Of a stretch of 64,000 nt of DNA, positions 50,634 through 59,849 are shown piece after piece (within the stretch, counting starts at the first letter, position 1; each line of letters opens with the position of its first letter). The notes below the pieces were generated by a model. The model did no database searches. It was given only the letters and a program-made list of their open reading frames with translations, and was not told the origin of the DNA. This DNA comes from Treponema brennaborense (GTDB lineage Bacteria; Spirochaetota; Spirochaetia; Treponematales; Treponemataceae). The translations under genes and the position numbers were made by a program. The DNA is taken from assembly GCA_023666275.1 (NCBI GenBank), contig JAMPCJ010000004.1:141367-205366 (forward strand), read 5' to 3'.

Positions 50634-50765
50634 GAAGACGTTTCCCGTGCCACGCGAAGACGTTTCCCGTGCCACGCGAAGACGTTTCCCCTGCCACGCG
50701 AAGACGTTTCCCCTGCCACGCGAAGAGCTTTCCTCTGCCACGGGAAGGCGTTTCCCCTGTGCTGC
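50634..50765. repeat. 22-bp minisatellite, six units, intergenic
   Basis: Six head-to-tail 22-bp units lie between aroH and the MBL gene, starting GAAGACGTTTCCC and ending TGCCACGC. Units 1 and 2 are identical, 3 and 4 are identical and differ from the first pair at one base (CGTGCC to CCTGCC), and units 5 and 6 are decayed. There are no spacers, so it is not a CRISPR array. All six possible short frames are artefacts of the repeat. Each unit is G+C-rich and contains GTTTCC. Confidence 0.88.
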
Positions 50766-50806
50766 TTATTGTAAAACGCGCACAAAAGTGCGCAAACGGC
50801 ACACTA

Positions 50807-51454
50807 TCAGCGTTTTACGCTTCCGTCTTCGTTAAAATACGAATCGACATTGATATACGGGCTGCCGTCTGTTTTCCGCGCGTAAATGGCTTTATATAAT
50901 TCGACAACCGTTTCCTTTTTTTGAATGAATTTCGGTTCATGACTCAGGCAGAAATACGGGCACGGAATATTTTCAAGCGTTTGTATCATTTCGCGCAGGA
51001 GCTGAACATTGTATACATGGGCGCCGTTTTTTACCGTGCAGTACAGCGAATCGCCGAGAAACGCATAGTCTCCGCAAAGCAGCGCCAGGCAGCCCTTCGC
51101 ATGGCTCGAAGGCATCGGCAGCAGCGTTACGCTCGGATTTTCTTCAAACGTGCGGACGCTCGTGATTTCGATGCCCGATCCGGTATATTTTTTTGTCGCA
51201 GGGCTCACAAAAAGCGCATCGAACTTTACATAAGCAAGATTCGCCGTATGGTCATGATGAAAATGCGATATGACAATGTTTTTGCAGCCGTGAATCGAAT
51301 TGATGTGCGCCGCGGAAAAATCATCTGCGCCGACATCGAAAATCCAGGTTCGGCAGCCGGTCTTTATGCACACGACATCCGACGAAAGCGGCGATCCCAG
51401 CGCGGGAATGCATGAAATATTTTTGTTTATCGTAATCAGCCTGTTCCGCACCAT
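50807..51454 (-). CDS. Metallo-beta-lactamase fold hydrolase
   Basis: The 215-aa MBL-fold protein has the zinc motif SHFHHDHTANL (H-x-H-x-D-H), an Asp-Val-Gly strand before it (WIFDVGADD), PSSHAKGCLALLCGDYAFLGDSLY, and a C-terminal LSHEP. Glyoxalase II-like or lactonase-like hydrolysis is possible, but the substrate is unknown. The ATG at 51454 was preferred because the -10 TATAAT ends 9 nt before it; the frame upstream runs through the promoter and T14 tract. Translation would be from a nearly leaderless mRNA. Confidence 0.82.
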   Translation of the reverse strand: MVRNRLITINKNISCIPALGSPLSSDVVCIKTGCRTWIFDVGADDFSAAHINSIHGCKNIVISHFHHDHTANLAYVKFDALFVSPATKKYTGSGIEITSVRTFEENPSVTLLPMPSSHAKGCLALLCGDYAFLGDSLYCTVKNGAHVYNVQLLREMIQTLENIPCPYFCLSHEPKFIQKKETVVELYKAIYARKTDGSPYINVDSYFNEDGSVKR

Positions 51455-51463
51455 ATCGAAATA

Positions 51464-51496
51464 ATTATAGCTTTTTTTTTTTTTTAACACTATACT
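51464..51496. promoter_or_regulatory. Divergent promoters sharing a T14 spacer tract
   Basis: On -, TATAAT (51464-51469) for the MBL gene has a weak -35 (TAGTGT, 51487-51492) exactly 17 nt upstream. On +, TATACT (51491-51496) serves the solute-binding-like gene. T14 (51472-51485) fills the - strand spacer and also lies in the -35/-10 interval of the + promoter. Slippage would alter both promoters at once. Confidence 0.6.
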
Positions 51497-51505
51497 AGTA
51501 ATGTG

Positions 51506-52396
51506 ATGAATTTCATGCAAACGTATGCTGGAAGATTGCTTTTCGCATTGCTCATATATGCGTGTATTTCCGCTGCTGCGTTCGGGAGCGGAACGTCCGA
51601 ACAGCAGACGGAAACGGCGGTCAAAACTGCGCCGCTGGAACTGCTGATCTGCAATGCGGGAAATTCCATACTCGATGCGCGCATTGCAAAAGCCTCGGAA
51701 CAGGCAGACATAGCCGTTTTTCCGGTTTATGCAAGTTTTACGCAGGCTCAGGACGCCGCTTTTTACCTCGACTCGCCGTCATACGGGCTTATGTGCAACG
51801 CGGATATTTTCAAAACGCTGATGCTTGCCGCACCGGCGACATTCAAGGAACTCGAATGCGTATGCACCGTTTTGCATAAAAAGTCCATATATCCGTTTGC
51901 CGCGGCTATTTCCGGCGAATCGGCGGCAGTTTTCTTTATTCACGCCTTGTTGTCCGCACAGGAAAATCCGCTGCCGATGCAGTACGAGCGCGCATTGTAT
52001 CTTATTGATTTTTATCATGCAAACGCAAATAAAAACAGTTTGTCCGCGGCACAAACCGACAGTCTGGAATTGTTTTTGTCTGCCAAAGCGTCCATGATGT
52101 TTTGTTCCGCAGCGGAATATCGGAACATCAGCAAACAAACCGCTTTCGAAACAATTTTTATTCCGTTTCCGTTTTTCAACGCTCCGGCAGCATCGGCATT
52201 GTGCACGACGCCGATGTCCTTTGTGTTCTCGGCGCCGCCGGACATAATCATTGAAGAGAAAATACATTTTTTCTTCGGCGCTCTCGCACGGCGGCCGGAA
52301 ATTTTTTCCGATAAAATATCCGATATATTGATGCAGTATTTATCGAAAAAAATATCGAAAAACCGCTGCATCGAAAAATTGACATCGGAGATGTAA
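51506..52396 (+). CDS. Secreted solute-binding-like protein of unknown ligand
   Basis: The 296-aa protein has an N-terminal signal (GRLLFALLIYACISAAAFG). Cleavage could be by signal peptidase I after AFG, or lipidation at IYAC. The body resembles part of a family 1 extracellular solute-binding protein (TFKELECVCTVLHKKSIYPFAAAISGES is the usual mid-domain pattern). It is much shorter than the 400 residues typical of the family and has no permease genes beside it. GTG 51503 is an alternative start. No Shine-Dalgarno is visible; the -10 TATACT ends 9 nt before this ATG. neuB follows 5 nt downstream. Confidence 0.62.
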   Translation: MNFMQTYAGRLLFALLIYACISAAAFGSGTSEQQTETAVKTAPLELLICNAGNSILDARIAKASEQADIAVFPVYASFTQAQDAAFYLDSPSYGLMCNADIFKTLMLAAPATFKELECVCTVLHKKSIYPFAAAISGESAAVFFIHALLSAQENPLPMQYERALYLIDFYHANANKNSLSAAQTDSLELFLSAKASMMFCSAAEYRNISKQTAFETIFIPFPFFNAPAASALCTTPMSFVFSAPPDIIIEEKIHFFFGALARRPEIFSDKISDILMQYLSKKISKNRCIEKLTSEM

Positions 52397-52401
52397 GCGC
52401 A

Positions 52402-53553
52402 ATGTTTATTATTGCGGAAATAGGAACCGCTCACAACGGGTCGCTCGAAAAAGCAAAAAAACTCATTGATGAAGCAGTCCGCGCCGGCGCGGACGGAGTG
52501 AAATTTCAATGGGTATACGCAGACGAAATACTGCACGAGAACGCCGGCATCGTTCCGCTGCCCTGCGGAACTGTGCAGCTGTATGATCGTTTCCGATCGC
52601 TGGAACAAAGCAGCGAATTTTATGCGGAACTGCGCAATTATGCAAAGCAAAAACATACCGCGTTTGTTTGTTCGCCGTTCGGCATCAGGAGTTTGCGGGA
52701 ATTATGGGAACTCCATCCCGAAGCGATAAAAATCGCGTCGCCGGAATTAAATCATATTCCGCTGCTGCATGCATTGGCCGCGCTTGAAGCAAAATCAGAA
52801 AAAAAAACACCGGTAATTCTGTCATCAGGCGTATCCTGCCTGAAAGACATAGAAGCGGCGCTTGCTGTTTTGGAACCGCAGTTATGCACGCGGCATGCAG
52901 CTGACGGCGTACTGCCGATGCTCACGCTGCTGCACTGCGTAACGGCATATCCTGCGCCGGAAGAAGAATATAACGTGCGGCTTGTTCAAACACTGCGGGC
53001 AGTAACGGGAATTCCGACCGGCATCAGCGATCATTCGCTTGATCCGATACTGATTCCCGCATTGAGCGCAGCATGCGGCGCAGCGATTCTCGAAAAACAC
53101 ATCACACTCTCCCGCTCCGATTCCGGACTTGATGATCCGGTAGCACTGACGCCGGAACAGTTCTCGGAAATGACCGCCGCTGTCAGAAAAACAGAAGCCG
53201 AACTGGAAAATGAAAAACACACTCCGCATGCGTATGAGCGGATTATCGGCCGCCTGGAAAATGCGTACGGCAAAGAAAAAACAGCCGCCGCGCTTGGGAA
53301 CGGAATAAAAAAGCTTGCACCGGCGGAACGTGAAAATTATACGCGTACAAACAGATCCGTGCATTTTGTCAGAAATATGCGCGCAGGAGAATATATTGCG
53401 GAAAAAGACATTGCGGTACTGCGGACGGAAAAAGTACTGACGCCGGGTATTCCGCCGGAATTTGCGGCGACGGCAATCGGCGCAAAATTGTCCCGTTCCG
53501 TATCGGCCGGAAGCGGCGTGCAATGGCAGGATATAATTTTTCATAAGCAATAA
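52402..53553 (+). CDS. N-acetylneuraminate synthase family protein (NeuB/SpsE-like)
   Basis: NeuB-type enzymes condense phosphoenolpyruvate with an N-acetyl amino sugar to make sialic-acid-like nonulosonates. The 383-aa protein has the TIM-barrel domain (IIAEIGTAHNGSLEKAKKLI, GADGVKFQW, IKIASPELNHIPLL, LLHCVTAYPAP and GISDHSLD with metal-binding His). A C-terminal SAF/antifreeze-like domain starts about residue 318 (RSVHFVRNMRAGEYIAEKDI). It begins 5 nt after the solute-binding-like gene. No neuA, neuC or Psr-type partner lies in the window, so the sugar product is unknown. Confidence 0.88.
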   Translation: MFIIAEIGTAHNGSLEKAKKLIDEAVRAGADGVKFQWVYADEILHENAGIVPLPCGTVQLYDRFRSLEQSSEFYAELRNYAKQKHTAFVCSPFGIRSLRELWELHPEAIKIASPELNHIPLLHALAALEAKSEKKTPVILSSGVSCLKDIEAALAVLEPQLCTRHAADGVLPMLTLLHCVTAYPAPEEEYNVRLVQTLRAVTGIPTGISDHSLDPILIPALSAACGAAILEKHITLSRSDSGLDDPVALTPEQFSEMTAAVRKTEAELENEKHTPHAYERIIGRLENAYGKEKTAAALGNGIKKLAPAERENYTRTNRSVHFVRNMRAGEYIAEKDIAVLRTEKVLTPGIPPEFAATAIGAKLSRSVSAGSGVQWQDIIFHKQ

Positions 53554-53585
53554 AAAACAATAAACAGCAAATATTTGCCGCAATA

Positions 53586-53614
53586 TTGAAAAAATCGGCA
53601 TTGTCAAGTATTAT
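53586..53614 (+). promoter_or_regulatory. Promoter of outer-membrane protein gene (TTGAAA-17-TATTAT)
   Basis: TTGAAA (53586-53591) and TATTAT (53609-53614) are separated by 17 nt. The predicted start site is near 53621, followed by AGGAA (53626-53630) 10 nt before the ATG at 53641. This gene therefore has a normal short leader, unlike several others in the window. Confidence 0.62.
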
Positions 53615-53640
53615 CAAAAAAACATAGGAATAATTAAACA

Positions 53641-55161
53641 ATGAAATCAAAATTGCTTTGTTTATGCTGTATAATGTGCATGGGTATTCTTCAATCCGAA
53701 AAATACCATATTGTCGAAACTTTATATAAAATCGAGGGAAATAAGCTTGAACGCTTTTTGGGAAAAACCCGCGAATATCCGCTGACGCAGGCTGTTTTAA
53801 TCGATTACTCGACGATTTTCGAATCGAAAATCGAGTTTGATGCATACCTGAAAAACATCACGCAGCAGTTTATCAATCAGCGTGTTCTCGAAAACGCGGA
53901 AGTTTCCGCAGATTACGGCGAAGCGGACGGAAACGATGTTATTCCGGTAACATTGCTTGTATCGACAAAAGACACTTGGAACATTTTTCCCGTCCCATAT
54001 CCGAAATACGATTCAACGACAGGGTTCCAGCTGAAATTCAAAGTAAAAGACTATAATTTTCTCGGCACCATGCATTCGCTGAATTTCGACGTAAATTACG
54101 AGCACGAAAAATTTCCGACAGAAAACAAGCCCGACAAAAAAACGCTCGGCATAAACTGCGATTTCGAAATTCCATTTAAATTGGCTGTTATAGACGCTTT
54201 ATGGGAAAACTCGCTCGGCATTTCATACGTTTTTGACGAAAATATTTTCGATTTTTCGTTCAACACATCGTTTGGTTTTACCTACTCATTGAAGCGCGTC
54301 GATTTCAACATACAATTTTCGCAGTCAATCACGCAGGATTCTTACTATAAAGATGTCAAACTCGAAAACGACGATACCCTGCATGACGACAGTTTTTATT
54401 TCACCGAAGCCGTTTCGCTGAATCTTCCGGTTAAATTATATGAAATAAAAAACTGGTCCTGGATAAAATGGACGCCGTACCTTTCGTATAAATGGAACTG
54501 CAAAGATCTTTTTTTCGGCTCGAATAATTCAAATTATATGCACCACGAAGATTTGCTCGGTCCGATTTTTTCGGTCGGACATCGATTTACTGTTGCGCGG
54601 GTTAATTGGATCGGAAATTTCCGACGCGGAATAGACGCCGCATTAAGCAATTATATTGTTTTCAATAAAGGCAAAGACATGGTATCGCCGGGCGTTTCCT
54701 TAGAATTTTTATCATACTATTCATGGAAATACGCCGCTTTGAATATCCGTTTCTTCGCCGTGTACAACAAAGAAGACAAAGAAACCGTCGGCGAACGAAT
54801 TCGCGGAATTATCGACAAGTCATATAAAACAAATGCGGCGCTTGCCCTGAATATCGATGCACCGATACATTTGTTTACAACAAACTTCCTGCGCGTGTTT
54901 GATTTTGAACTGCAAATATCGCCGTTTATCGATATATCGGTCGGAAAAAATACGGAAACAGGTTCTTTTATGTCATTAAAGGACGGCTATTATACCGGCG
55001 GCATAGAACTGCTGGTTTTTCCGGAAAAAATGCGCAGTATTCAGGGACGCATCAGCTTCGGATATGACTTAACTGACTTTATGCCCGATTCGATGGTAAA
55101 TAAAGACTGGAGATCCGATTCAAAACATCAGTTATTCATCGGTGTCGGAGTATTCTATTGA
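53641..55161 (+). CDS. Predicted outer-membrane beta-barrel protein, 506 aa
   Basis: The N terminus is a short signal peptide (LLCLCCIMCMGILQS) with an atypical Cys-rich core. The next 110 residues have an alpha/beta pattern resembling a POTRA-like module (DAYLKNITQQFINQRVLENAEV, VIPVTLLVSTKDTWNIFPVP). The remaining 370 are alternating aromatic beta-strands, ending GVGVFY. A terminal aromatic residue is the classic barrel-assembly signal. The overall plan is like a single-POTRA Omp85-like protein, but I cannot confirm the family. It has its own promoter and ends convergently, overlapping the next gene by 7 nt. Confidence 0.74.
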   Translation: MKSKLLCLCCIMCMGILQSEKYHIVETLYKIEGNKLERFLGKTREYPLTQAVLIDYSTIFESKIEFDAYLKNITQQFINQRVLENAEVSADYGEADGNDVIPVTLLVSTKDTWNIFPVPYPKYDSTTGFQLKFKVKDYNFLGTMHSLNFDVNYEHEKFPTENKPDKKTLGINCDFEIPFKLAVIDALWENSLGISYVFDENIFDFSFNTSFGFTYSLKRVDFNIQFSQSITQDSYYKDVKLENDDTLHDDSFYFTEAVSLNLPVKLYEIKNWSWIKWTPYLSYKWNCKDLFFGSNNSNYMHHEDLLGPIFSVGHRFTVARVNWIGNFRRGIDAALSNYIVFNKGKDMVSPGVSLEFLSYYSWKYAALNIRFFAVYNKEDKETVGERIRGIIDKSYKTNAALALNIDAPIHLFTTNFLRVFDFELQISPFIDISVGKNTETGSFMSLKDGYYTGGIELLVFPEKMRSIQGRISFGYDLTDFMPDSMVNKDWRSDSKHQLFIGVGVFY

Positions 55162-56249
55162 ATTTCTTTTAATTCAACAGCGGCGCGCTTAAGCCAGTAT
55201 TCTTCGGGGCAATATGAATACATTGCATAAAGAATATCGATAGAAAAATCTTTATTGATATTCTCGCATAATAAAGCAAGATTGAATAAGCCGCGCCAAA
55301 TTTCATGCTCGGCGCACCATTCGACGATATCCTGATATTGACAGCATTGATGCAGAAGGTTATTAAAACCGCTATACGTATAGTTTTTGCTGCGCTCCTT
55401 TAATATTAAATCGATGTGCGATACTGCCGACAAAACACCGATAACAGAAAATTTCAAAGCAGTTTCGATACTTTCCGGCCGATGCAAATAATATTCCGCA
55501 AGCTGAAAATATGCCGAAATAAACACATAGCTTTCGTTTCGGTATAAAAGGAAAAATTTATCCGCACGAATTTCCGATTTTACGGATGCAACAAGGGCAC
55601 GGACAAAAGCCGTTTCTTGTCCGTTTTCATAGCAAAGCGCATCATTCGCTATAATTTGCCGAAGAATTTCTATACAGGCATTTGTATCGCGCTGTGCTTT
55701 TTTCAAATCTGCCATGGCATACAAAATATCGAAGCGCATGTCGGGAACATCAAGTTCAGCCGAACCGGTTAAGGCAGATTCAAAATACATTTGCGCTATA
55801 TCATATTCGCTTTCTATAACGTATATCTTCGCCAAAAGAAAATCGGCTTCCGGAAACATTCTTGCCGATTTAATGCGGTTTATCAGCGTATCATAAGAAT
55901 CTCTCTGCTGAACAGATTGCCTGCGCAGCATGTTATAAATAAGCGGAACAGCATCCTGTTCTTCCTTTTCCTCCAGGAAAAAAAGAATTTCTTCAACGGA
56001 TTTTCCTTCTTTCATATAGTCCGCATGCAAAAGAGCCGCATTCATTATGCGCAGATTTTCTTCCGCTTCCTGTTTTTTTATTTCATTTGCCCGCTGGAGC
56101 AATTTTGCCGCAGTACCGTAATCGGACTGATCAAAAGCACGTTCCGCCTGTTTAAAAACATGCCAAGAACTTTCGGTTTGTCCGGAAGCGGCAAACAGAA
56201 AAAAACATGCCGCAAACAGACAGACAGCAAAACAAAACAATCGTTTCAA
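55155..56249 (-). CDS. Secreted helical-repeat protein of unknown function
   Basis: The favoured start is TTG at 56247-56249. It gives 364 aa with a clean signal peptide (KRLFCFAVCLFAACFFLFAASG) and an AGGTG-like ribosome site 5 nt upstream. A GTG at 56396 sharing GTGA with the ispG stop would add 49 residues of poor coding character. The mature protein is all-helical with TPR/Sel1-like features (KQAERAFDQSDYGTAAKLLQRA, EADFLLAKIYVIESEYDIAQMYFESAL, ISAYFQLAEYYLHRPESIETALKFS), suggesting a periplasmic scaffold. It is in the ispG transcription direction. Confidence 0.66.
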   Translation of the reverse strand: MKRLFCFAVCLFAACFFLFAASGQTESSWHVFKQAERAFDQSDYGTAAKLLQRANEIKKQEAEENLRIMNAALLHADYMKEGKSVEEILFFLEEKEEQDAVPLIYNMLRRQSVQQRDSYDTLINRIKSARMFPEADFLLAKIYVIESEYDIAQMYFESALTGSAELDVPDMRFDILYAMADLKKAQRDTNACIEILRQIIANDALCYENGQETAFVRALVASVKSEIRADKFFLLYRNESYVFISAYFQLAEYYLHRPESIETALKFSVIGVLSAVSHIDLILKERSKNYTYSGFNNLLHQCCQYQDIVEWCAEHEIWRGLFNLALLCENINKDFSIDILYAMYSYCPEEYWLKRAAVELKEIQ

Positions 56250-56392
56250 AACACCTGAAACAGAAAATCGCGAATCCAGAAAGACGCGCCGCACGAAGAA
56301 ACATGCGGCACAAAAAAGCGGCAATTCGGCAAAACAAGCAGCGTATTCTGCGGGATATGAATATGATTTAAAAAAATTATTGCGGCATGTAT

Positions 56393-57523
56393 TCACAGCG
56401 TTTTTATTTCCTCACTAAAGACTGCGTCGGCGGTTTTTTCAATAGAATCGGGATCGCCCGAAACTTTACGCACTATCTTGCCGTGTTTGAAAATTATAAC
56501 AGAATCTCCTGCGCCGGTTATACCTATATCGGCATATTTTCCTTCTCCGGGTCCGTTTACTACGCATCCCATTACTGCAACCGTAATATCTTTGTCAAGC
56601 GCAAGCAGCACATTCTGCCAGCGGTCGATAAAACCGTGCACATCAAATCCGTTTCTGCCGCAGCGCGGACATGATACGATTCTCACTCCGCCGCGGCGCA
56701 GTCCTGTCTCCGTCAAAATTTCACGGGCGGCAATTACTTCATTAGCGGGCGATGAAGACAGGCTCACTCGTACCGTGGAACCTATTTTTTCTTTAAGCAA
56801 TGAATTGAACGCAAGCGTACTTTTCACTATTCCGCCGATAAGCGGACCGGCTTCCGTAATGCCTATATGCAGCGGTATGTCATATTGCGACGCAAACATT
56901 TCATTTGCTTCGAGTGTTTCATTTATCGAAGAAGCTTTCATTGAAACTATAACATCGTGAAAATTCAATTCATCAAAAACAGCTGCTTCTCTTGCTGCCG
57001 TTTCCGCAAGTCCCTGCGCCTTTGTGATATGTCCGGCAGCGACCTGCTGCGCAATATCATGCGGAAAGCTGCCGGCGTTTACTCCGATTCTGACAGCCGC
57101 CCCTTTATCTTTGCAGGCATCCGCAACTGCTTTTGTGCGTTTAAAGACTTCTTCCCTAGTACCGCCGATATTGCCTGGATTGATTCTGATTTTCGCTACA
57201 TTTCCCTGCAGGCAGCGCAGCGCAAGTTTATAATCGAAATGAATGTCGGCAACCAGCGGCATTGTCGTTGATGCGGCTATTTTACATAACGCATCGGCAC
57301 TTTCCATATCGGGAACAGCGAATCGTATAATATCGCAGCCAAGTGCGGAAAGTTCTTCGATTTGCTTGAGCACAGAAATAAGGGCATCGCCGTTTTTCAG
57401 CACAACAGCAATGCCCTCTTTCCACATCGTTTGAATTGATACGGGGGCATCGCCCCCGATTTGAATGCGTTTTGTAATTCCTGCGCCGCCTATAGAAACA
57501 GTTCGCGGAAATTTATAATGCAT
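56393..57523 (-). CDS. ispG: 4-hydroxy-3-methylbut-2-enyl diphosphate synthase IspG
   Basis: IspG is a 4Fe-4S enzyme of the MEP isoprenoid pathway that converts MEcPP to HMBPP, supplying undecaprenyl carriers for the wall. The 376-aa protein has the substrate-binding N-terminal barrel (VQTMWK, LVADIHFDYKLAL, KIRINPGNIGG, VRIGVNAGS) and the C-terminal cluster-binding domain with SCPRCGRNGFD and MGCVVNGPGEGKYADIG. Three Cys and one Glu are the expected cluster ligands. It lies 8 nt downstream of the ATPase K gene, at the end of the V/A-ATPase operon. Confidence 0.95.
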   Translation of the reverse strand: MHYKFPRTVSIGGAGITKRIQIGGDAPVSIQTMWKEGIAVVLKNGDALISVLKQIEELSALGCDIIRFAVPDMESADALCKIAASTTMPLVADIHFDYKLALRCLQGNVAKIRINPGNIGGTREEVFKRTKAVADACKDKGAAVRIGVNAGSFPHDIAQQVAAGHITKAQGLAETAAREAAVFDELNFHDVIVSMKASSINETLEANEMFASQYDIPLHIGITEAGPLIGGIVKSTLAFNSLLKEKIGSTVRVSLSSSPANEVIAAREILTETGLRRGGVRIVSCPRCGRNGFDVHGFIDRWQNVLLALDKDITVAVMGCVVNGPGEGKYADIGITGAGDSVIIFKHGKIVRKVSGDPDSIEKTADAVFSEEIKTL

Positions 57524-57531
57524 ACATTTTT

Positions 57532-57957
57532 TTACACAAGGAATGAAAACACCATTGCAAACAGAGCAACCGTTTCGCAGAGACCGACAACCATGATATA
57601 CTGCGCAAAACCTTTGCCTGTTTCACCGAGTGCATCGGAACCCGCTGCACCGGCTTTTCCTTGAGAAATAGCGGAAGCTGCCATTGCTATTCCGGAAAAA
57701 ATACCAAGCGCAAGCATCATTGCCCCATTTGCGCCGTCCGCAAGTTTTCCCAGCATATTCTGCATCAGCAGAAAACCATAAATCGTTTGTGTAAGCGGCG
57801 CGCCGGCAAAAACAGTAAGAATAAAGGGAGCCGGCTTATTATTCATATAACAGCGTTTCCAAGCACCAATGGCTGCCTGACCCGCCGCGCCAATGCCAAT
57901 TGCAGATCCGATTGCTGCAATACCAAGAACACAAGCTGCTCCAAAATAACCCATCAT
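57532..57957 (-). CDS. V/A-type ATPase proteolipid subunit K with Na+-type ligand set
   Basis: This is the rotor-ring subunit of the membrane V0 part. The 141-aa protein has four helices (two hairpins). In the second hairpin the essential carboxylate is E128 (GLCETVALF). T56 and Q57 with Y60 (PLTQTIYG), Q99 (AISQGKAG) and E128 correspond to T64, Q65, Y68, Q110 and E139 of Enterococcus hirae NtpK, which bind Na+ there. Q99 to E128 has the same spacing of 29. This suggests Na+ coupling. It follows subunit I by 38 nt. Confidence 0.88.
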   Translation of the reverse strand: MMGYFGAACVLGIAAIGSAIGIGAAGQAAIGAWKRCYMNNKPAPFILTVFAGAPLTQTIYGFLLMQNMLGKLADGANGAMMLALGIFSGIAMAASAISQGKAGAAGSDALGETGKGFAQYIMVVGLCETVALFAMVFSFLV

Positions 57958-57995
57958 GTTAATTACTCCTTACGATATGACTACTTTCCGTTCTG

Positions 57996-59849
57996 CTACT
58001 CACAAAACGGTTCATATTTAAATCCGGACCACGACATTCCGAGGTGGTTCGAAAATTCCAGTGTATTCAAGCGGACGCCGTGAACGATAACGGAAAGGAC
58101 ATTCAATACCATGTTCAATCCGTGCCCGAACACAAGCAGTATAATTCCGAGAAACATTATTGCGCCGCCCAGCGTCGGTCCTGCCATGTCATTTACAGTA
58201 GAAGATATAGCGCTGCCTGCCAAACCGACTGCCCATAAACGAATATATGAAACAATATCCGAAAAAATATTGACTACTCCCAGCAATACGGAAACAATAT
58301 TTTTACAGCTTGCAAGCACTGACTGCAGTATATTGCCCTCATAATTGCTGAAAATAAAATTCAACACAAATCCGCCGGCGATAAGATATACGGCAAACAG
58401 CGGCAACGGGAAGCGTACAGAATCAACAACCATATTCAGAACAACTGCAAACAATCCCCACAGCATCGCCATTGAACCTAATTCACCGAGCCATTTCAGC
58501 GAACGTATATAGCGGCGAATTCCTTTTATATGCGCAACAGACAACTGAATCAGTGCAAGCGAAAAACAAAAAACCTGCAAGTTTTGGCTTACCCAGTCAG
58601 ATTTTTCGGCAGATTCCGCAGCAACCGCATTTGATAAATACGGAACCGCAATATTTTTCAGCCATTCAGGCAGCTGCTCGGAAGAAAGACCGAACCAAGT
58701 ACAGGTAGCCGTTCCCCATAACATTGTAGCTGCGCCAAGTACAAACAACAGCAGCAGTGCGGGAGCAACCGTTTTCCGTTTGACAACAGAGAACAGCACC
58801 GCAATCAAAGCAACGCATACCATCAGCAAGCCGTATCCGCCGTCCCCGAAAATCATGCCGAAGAAAATAGAAAAAAACAGCAGGAACCAGCCGGAAATAT
58901 CATATTCACTATATCCGGGAACCGTTCCCAAGAAATCCGACACAGGATAAATTAAACGGACAAATCTATTGTTTTTCAGTTTTGTCGGAACAAGGTCGTC
59001 ATCTGCCGGATCGTCGGCGACAGCTGCCCACTTTTGTTCTTTTGCCGTTTTCAATACAGCAGCCAGTCCGTCTGCCGGCACGAAACCGGTAATCCATGCT
59101 AATGCATGCTCCCCGTTTTCCCTTTTCATGCCGGAATACGCGTTTTCCAATTCAATTTCTTTTGATACGTCCGCCGAAGCATTTTTCAATGAACTTATAA
59201 ACGCAGTATAATCGACAAGTTTTTTCGCGATCTGCATCAGTTTTGTACGTGAAGCGGAAATTTCCGCACGCAATTCTTCCGAAGAAGATTTCACCGAGGG
59301 AATCGCGAAAGCATCCGCCGGCATATCCGCCGGTTTTTCGTTATTTTCTGTCCAGATTAAAAAACGAACTGTCTGTTTATCGCCGTTCACATATATTGTT
59401 TTGATGTTTTCGGGAATTTCCTTATATTTATCCGCCGATATTTCATACATAGCAAGAAAAATTCCCTTGTCAGCCAATTCCGAAAAATCAGCAGGATCAA
59501 CATCACCCCACAAAGATATACGCTCAAGTTCCCGTAAATCAGCAGAAATGATATTCTCGCAGTCCTTTCGTTCCGTATATAAATCAAGGATTTCATCGGC
59601 GATTTCAATCGATTTATCCTTATCGGCAGTCTGCGGTTTAACGGCATAATTTTTCGGAAGTTTTATATCCGAAAGCAGCCGCTGAACCGATTCAAGTTTA
59701 GCGTAAGCGGCATTTAGTTCCGATAATTCAGAACTGCTGCCGGCAAGCTGCTCAAGATGAACAAGTCCGAGTTTACGCAGCGAAAACAACGCTTGTTTTC
59801 GTTCGGATTCGAGCATAATCAAAGAGATTTTTTTCATAGGTACAATCAT
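57996..59849 (-). CDS. V/A-type ATPase subunit I (a-subunit)
   Basis: This 617-aa stator and ion-channel subunit has a cytoplasmic N-terminal half with coiled coils (residues 1-310). The membrane half has about eight helices. Typical segments are [31 protein letters not shown] at the N terminus, [22 protein letters not shown], and near the end [17 protein letters not shown]. The last carries the conserved Arg facing the K ring (in SYIRLWAVG). The length is normal for bacterial and archaeal V/A types. It overlaps subunit D by 4 nt and precedes K. Confidence 0.92.
   Translation of the reverse strand: MIVPMKKISLIMLESERKQALFSLRKLGLVHLEQLAGSSSELSELNAAYAKLESVQRLLSDIKLPKNYAVKPQTADKDKSIEIADEILDLYTERKDCENIISADLRELERISLWGDVDPADFSELADKGIFLAMYEISADKYKEIPENIKTIYVNGDKQTVRFLIWTENNEKPADMPADAFAIPSVKSSSEELRAEISASRTKLMQIAKKLVDYTAFISSLKNASADVSKEIELENAYSGMKRENGEHALAWITGFVPADGLAAVLKTAKEQKWAAVADDPADDDLVPTKLKNNRFVRLIYPVSDFLGTVPGYSEYDISGWFLLFFSIFFGMIFGDGGYGLLMVCVALIAVLFSVVKRKTVAPALLLLFVLGAATMLWGTATCTWFGLSSEQLPEWLKNIAVPYLSNAVAAESAEKSDWVSQNLQVFCFSLALIQLSVAHIKGIRRYIRSLKWLGELGSMAMLWGLFAVVLNMVVDSVRFPLPLFAVYLIAGGFVLNFIFSNYEGNILQSVLASCKNIVSVLLGVVNIFSDIVSYIRLWAVGLAGSAISSTVNDMAGPTLGGAIMFLGIILLVFGHGLNMVLNVLSVIVHGVRLNTLEFSNHLGMSWSGFKYEPFCE

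Noticed and set aside
50634-50765. CRISPR-like array
   Set aside because: Units are contiguous 22-bp tandem repeats without spacers and no cas genes are present.
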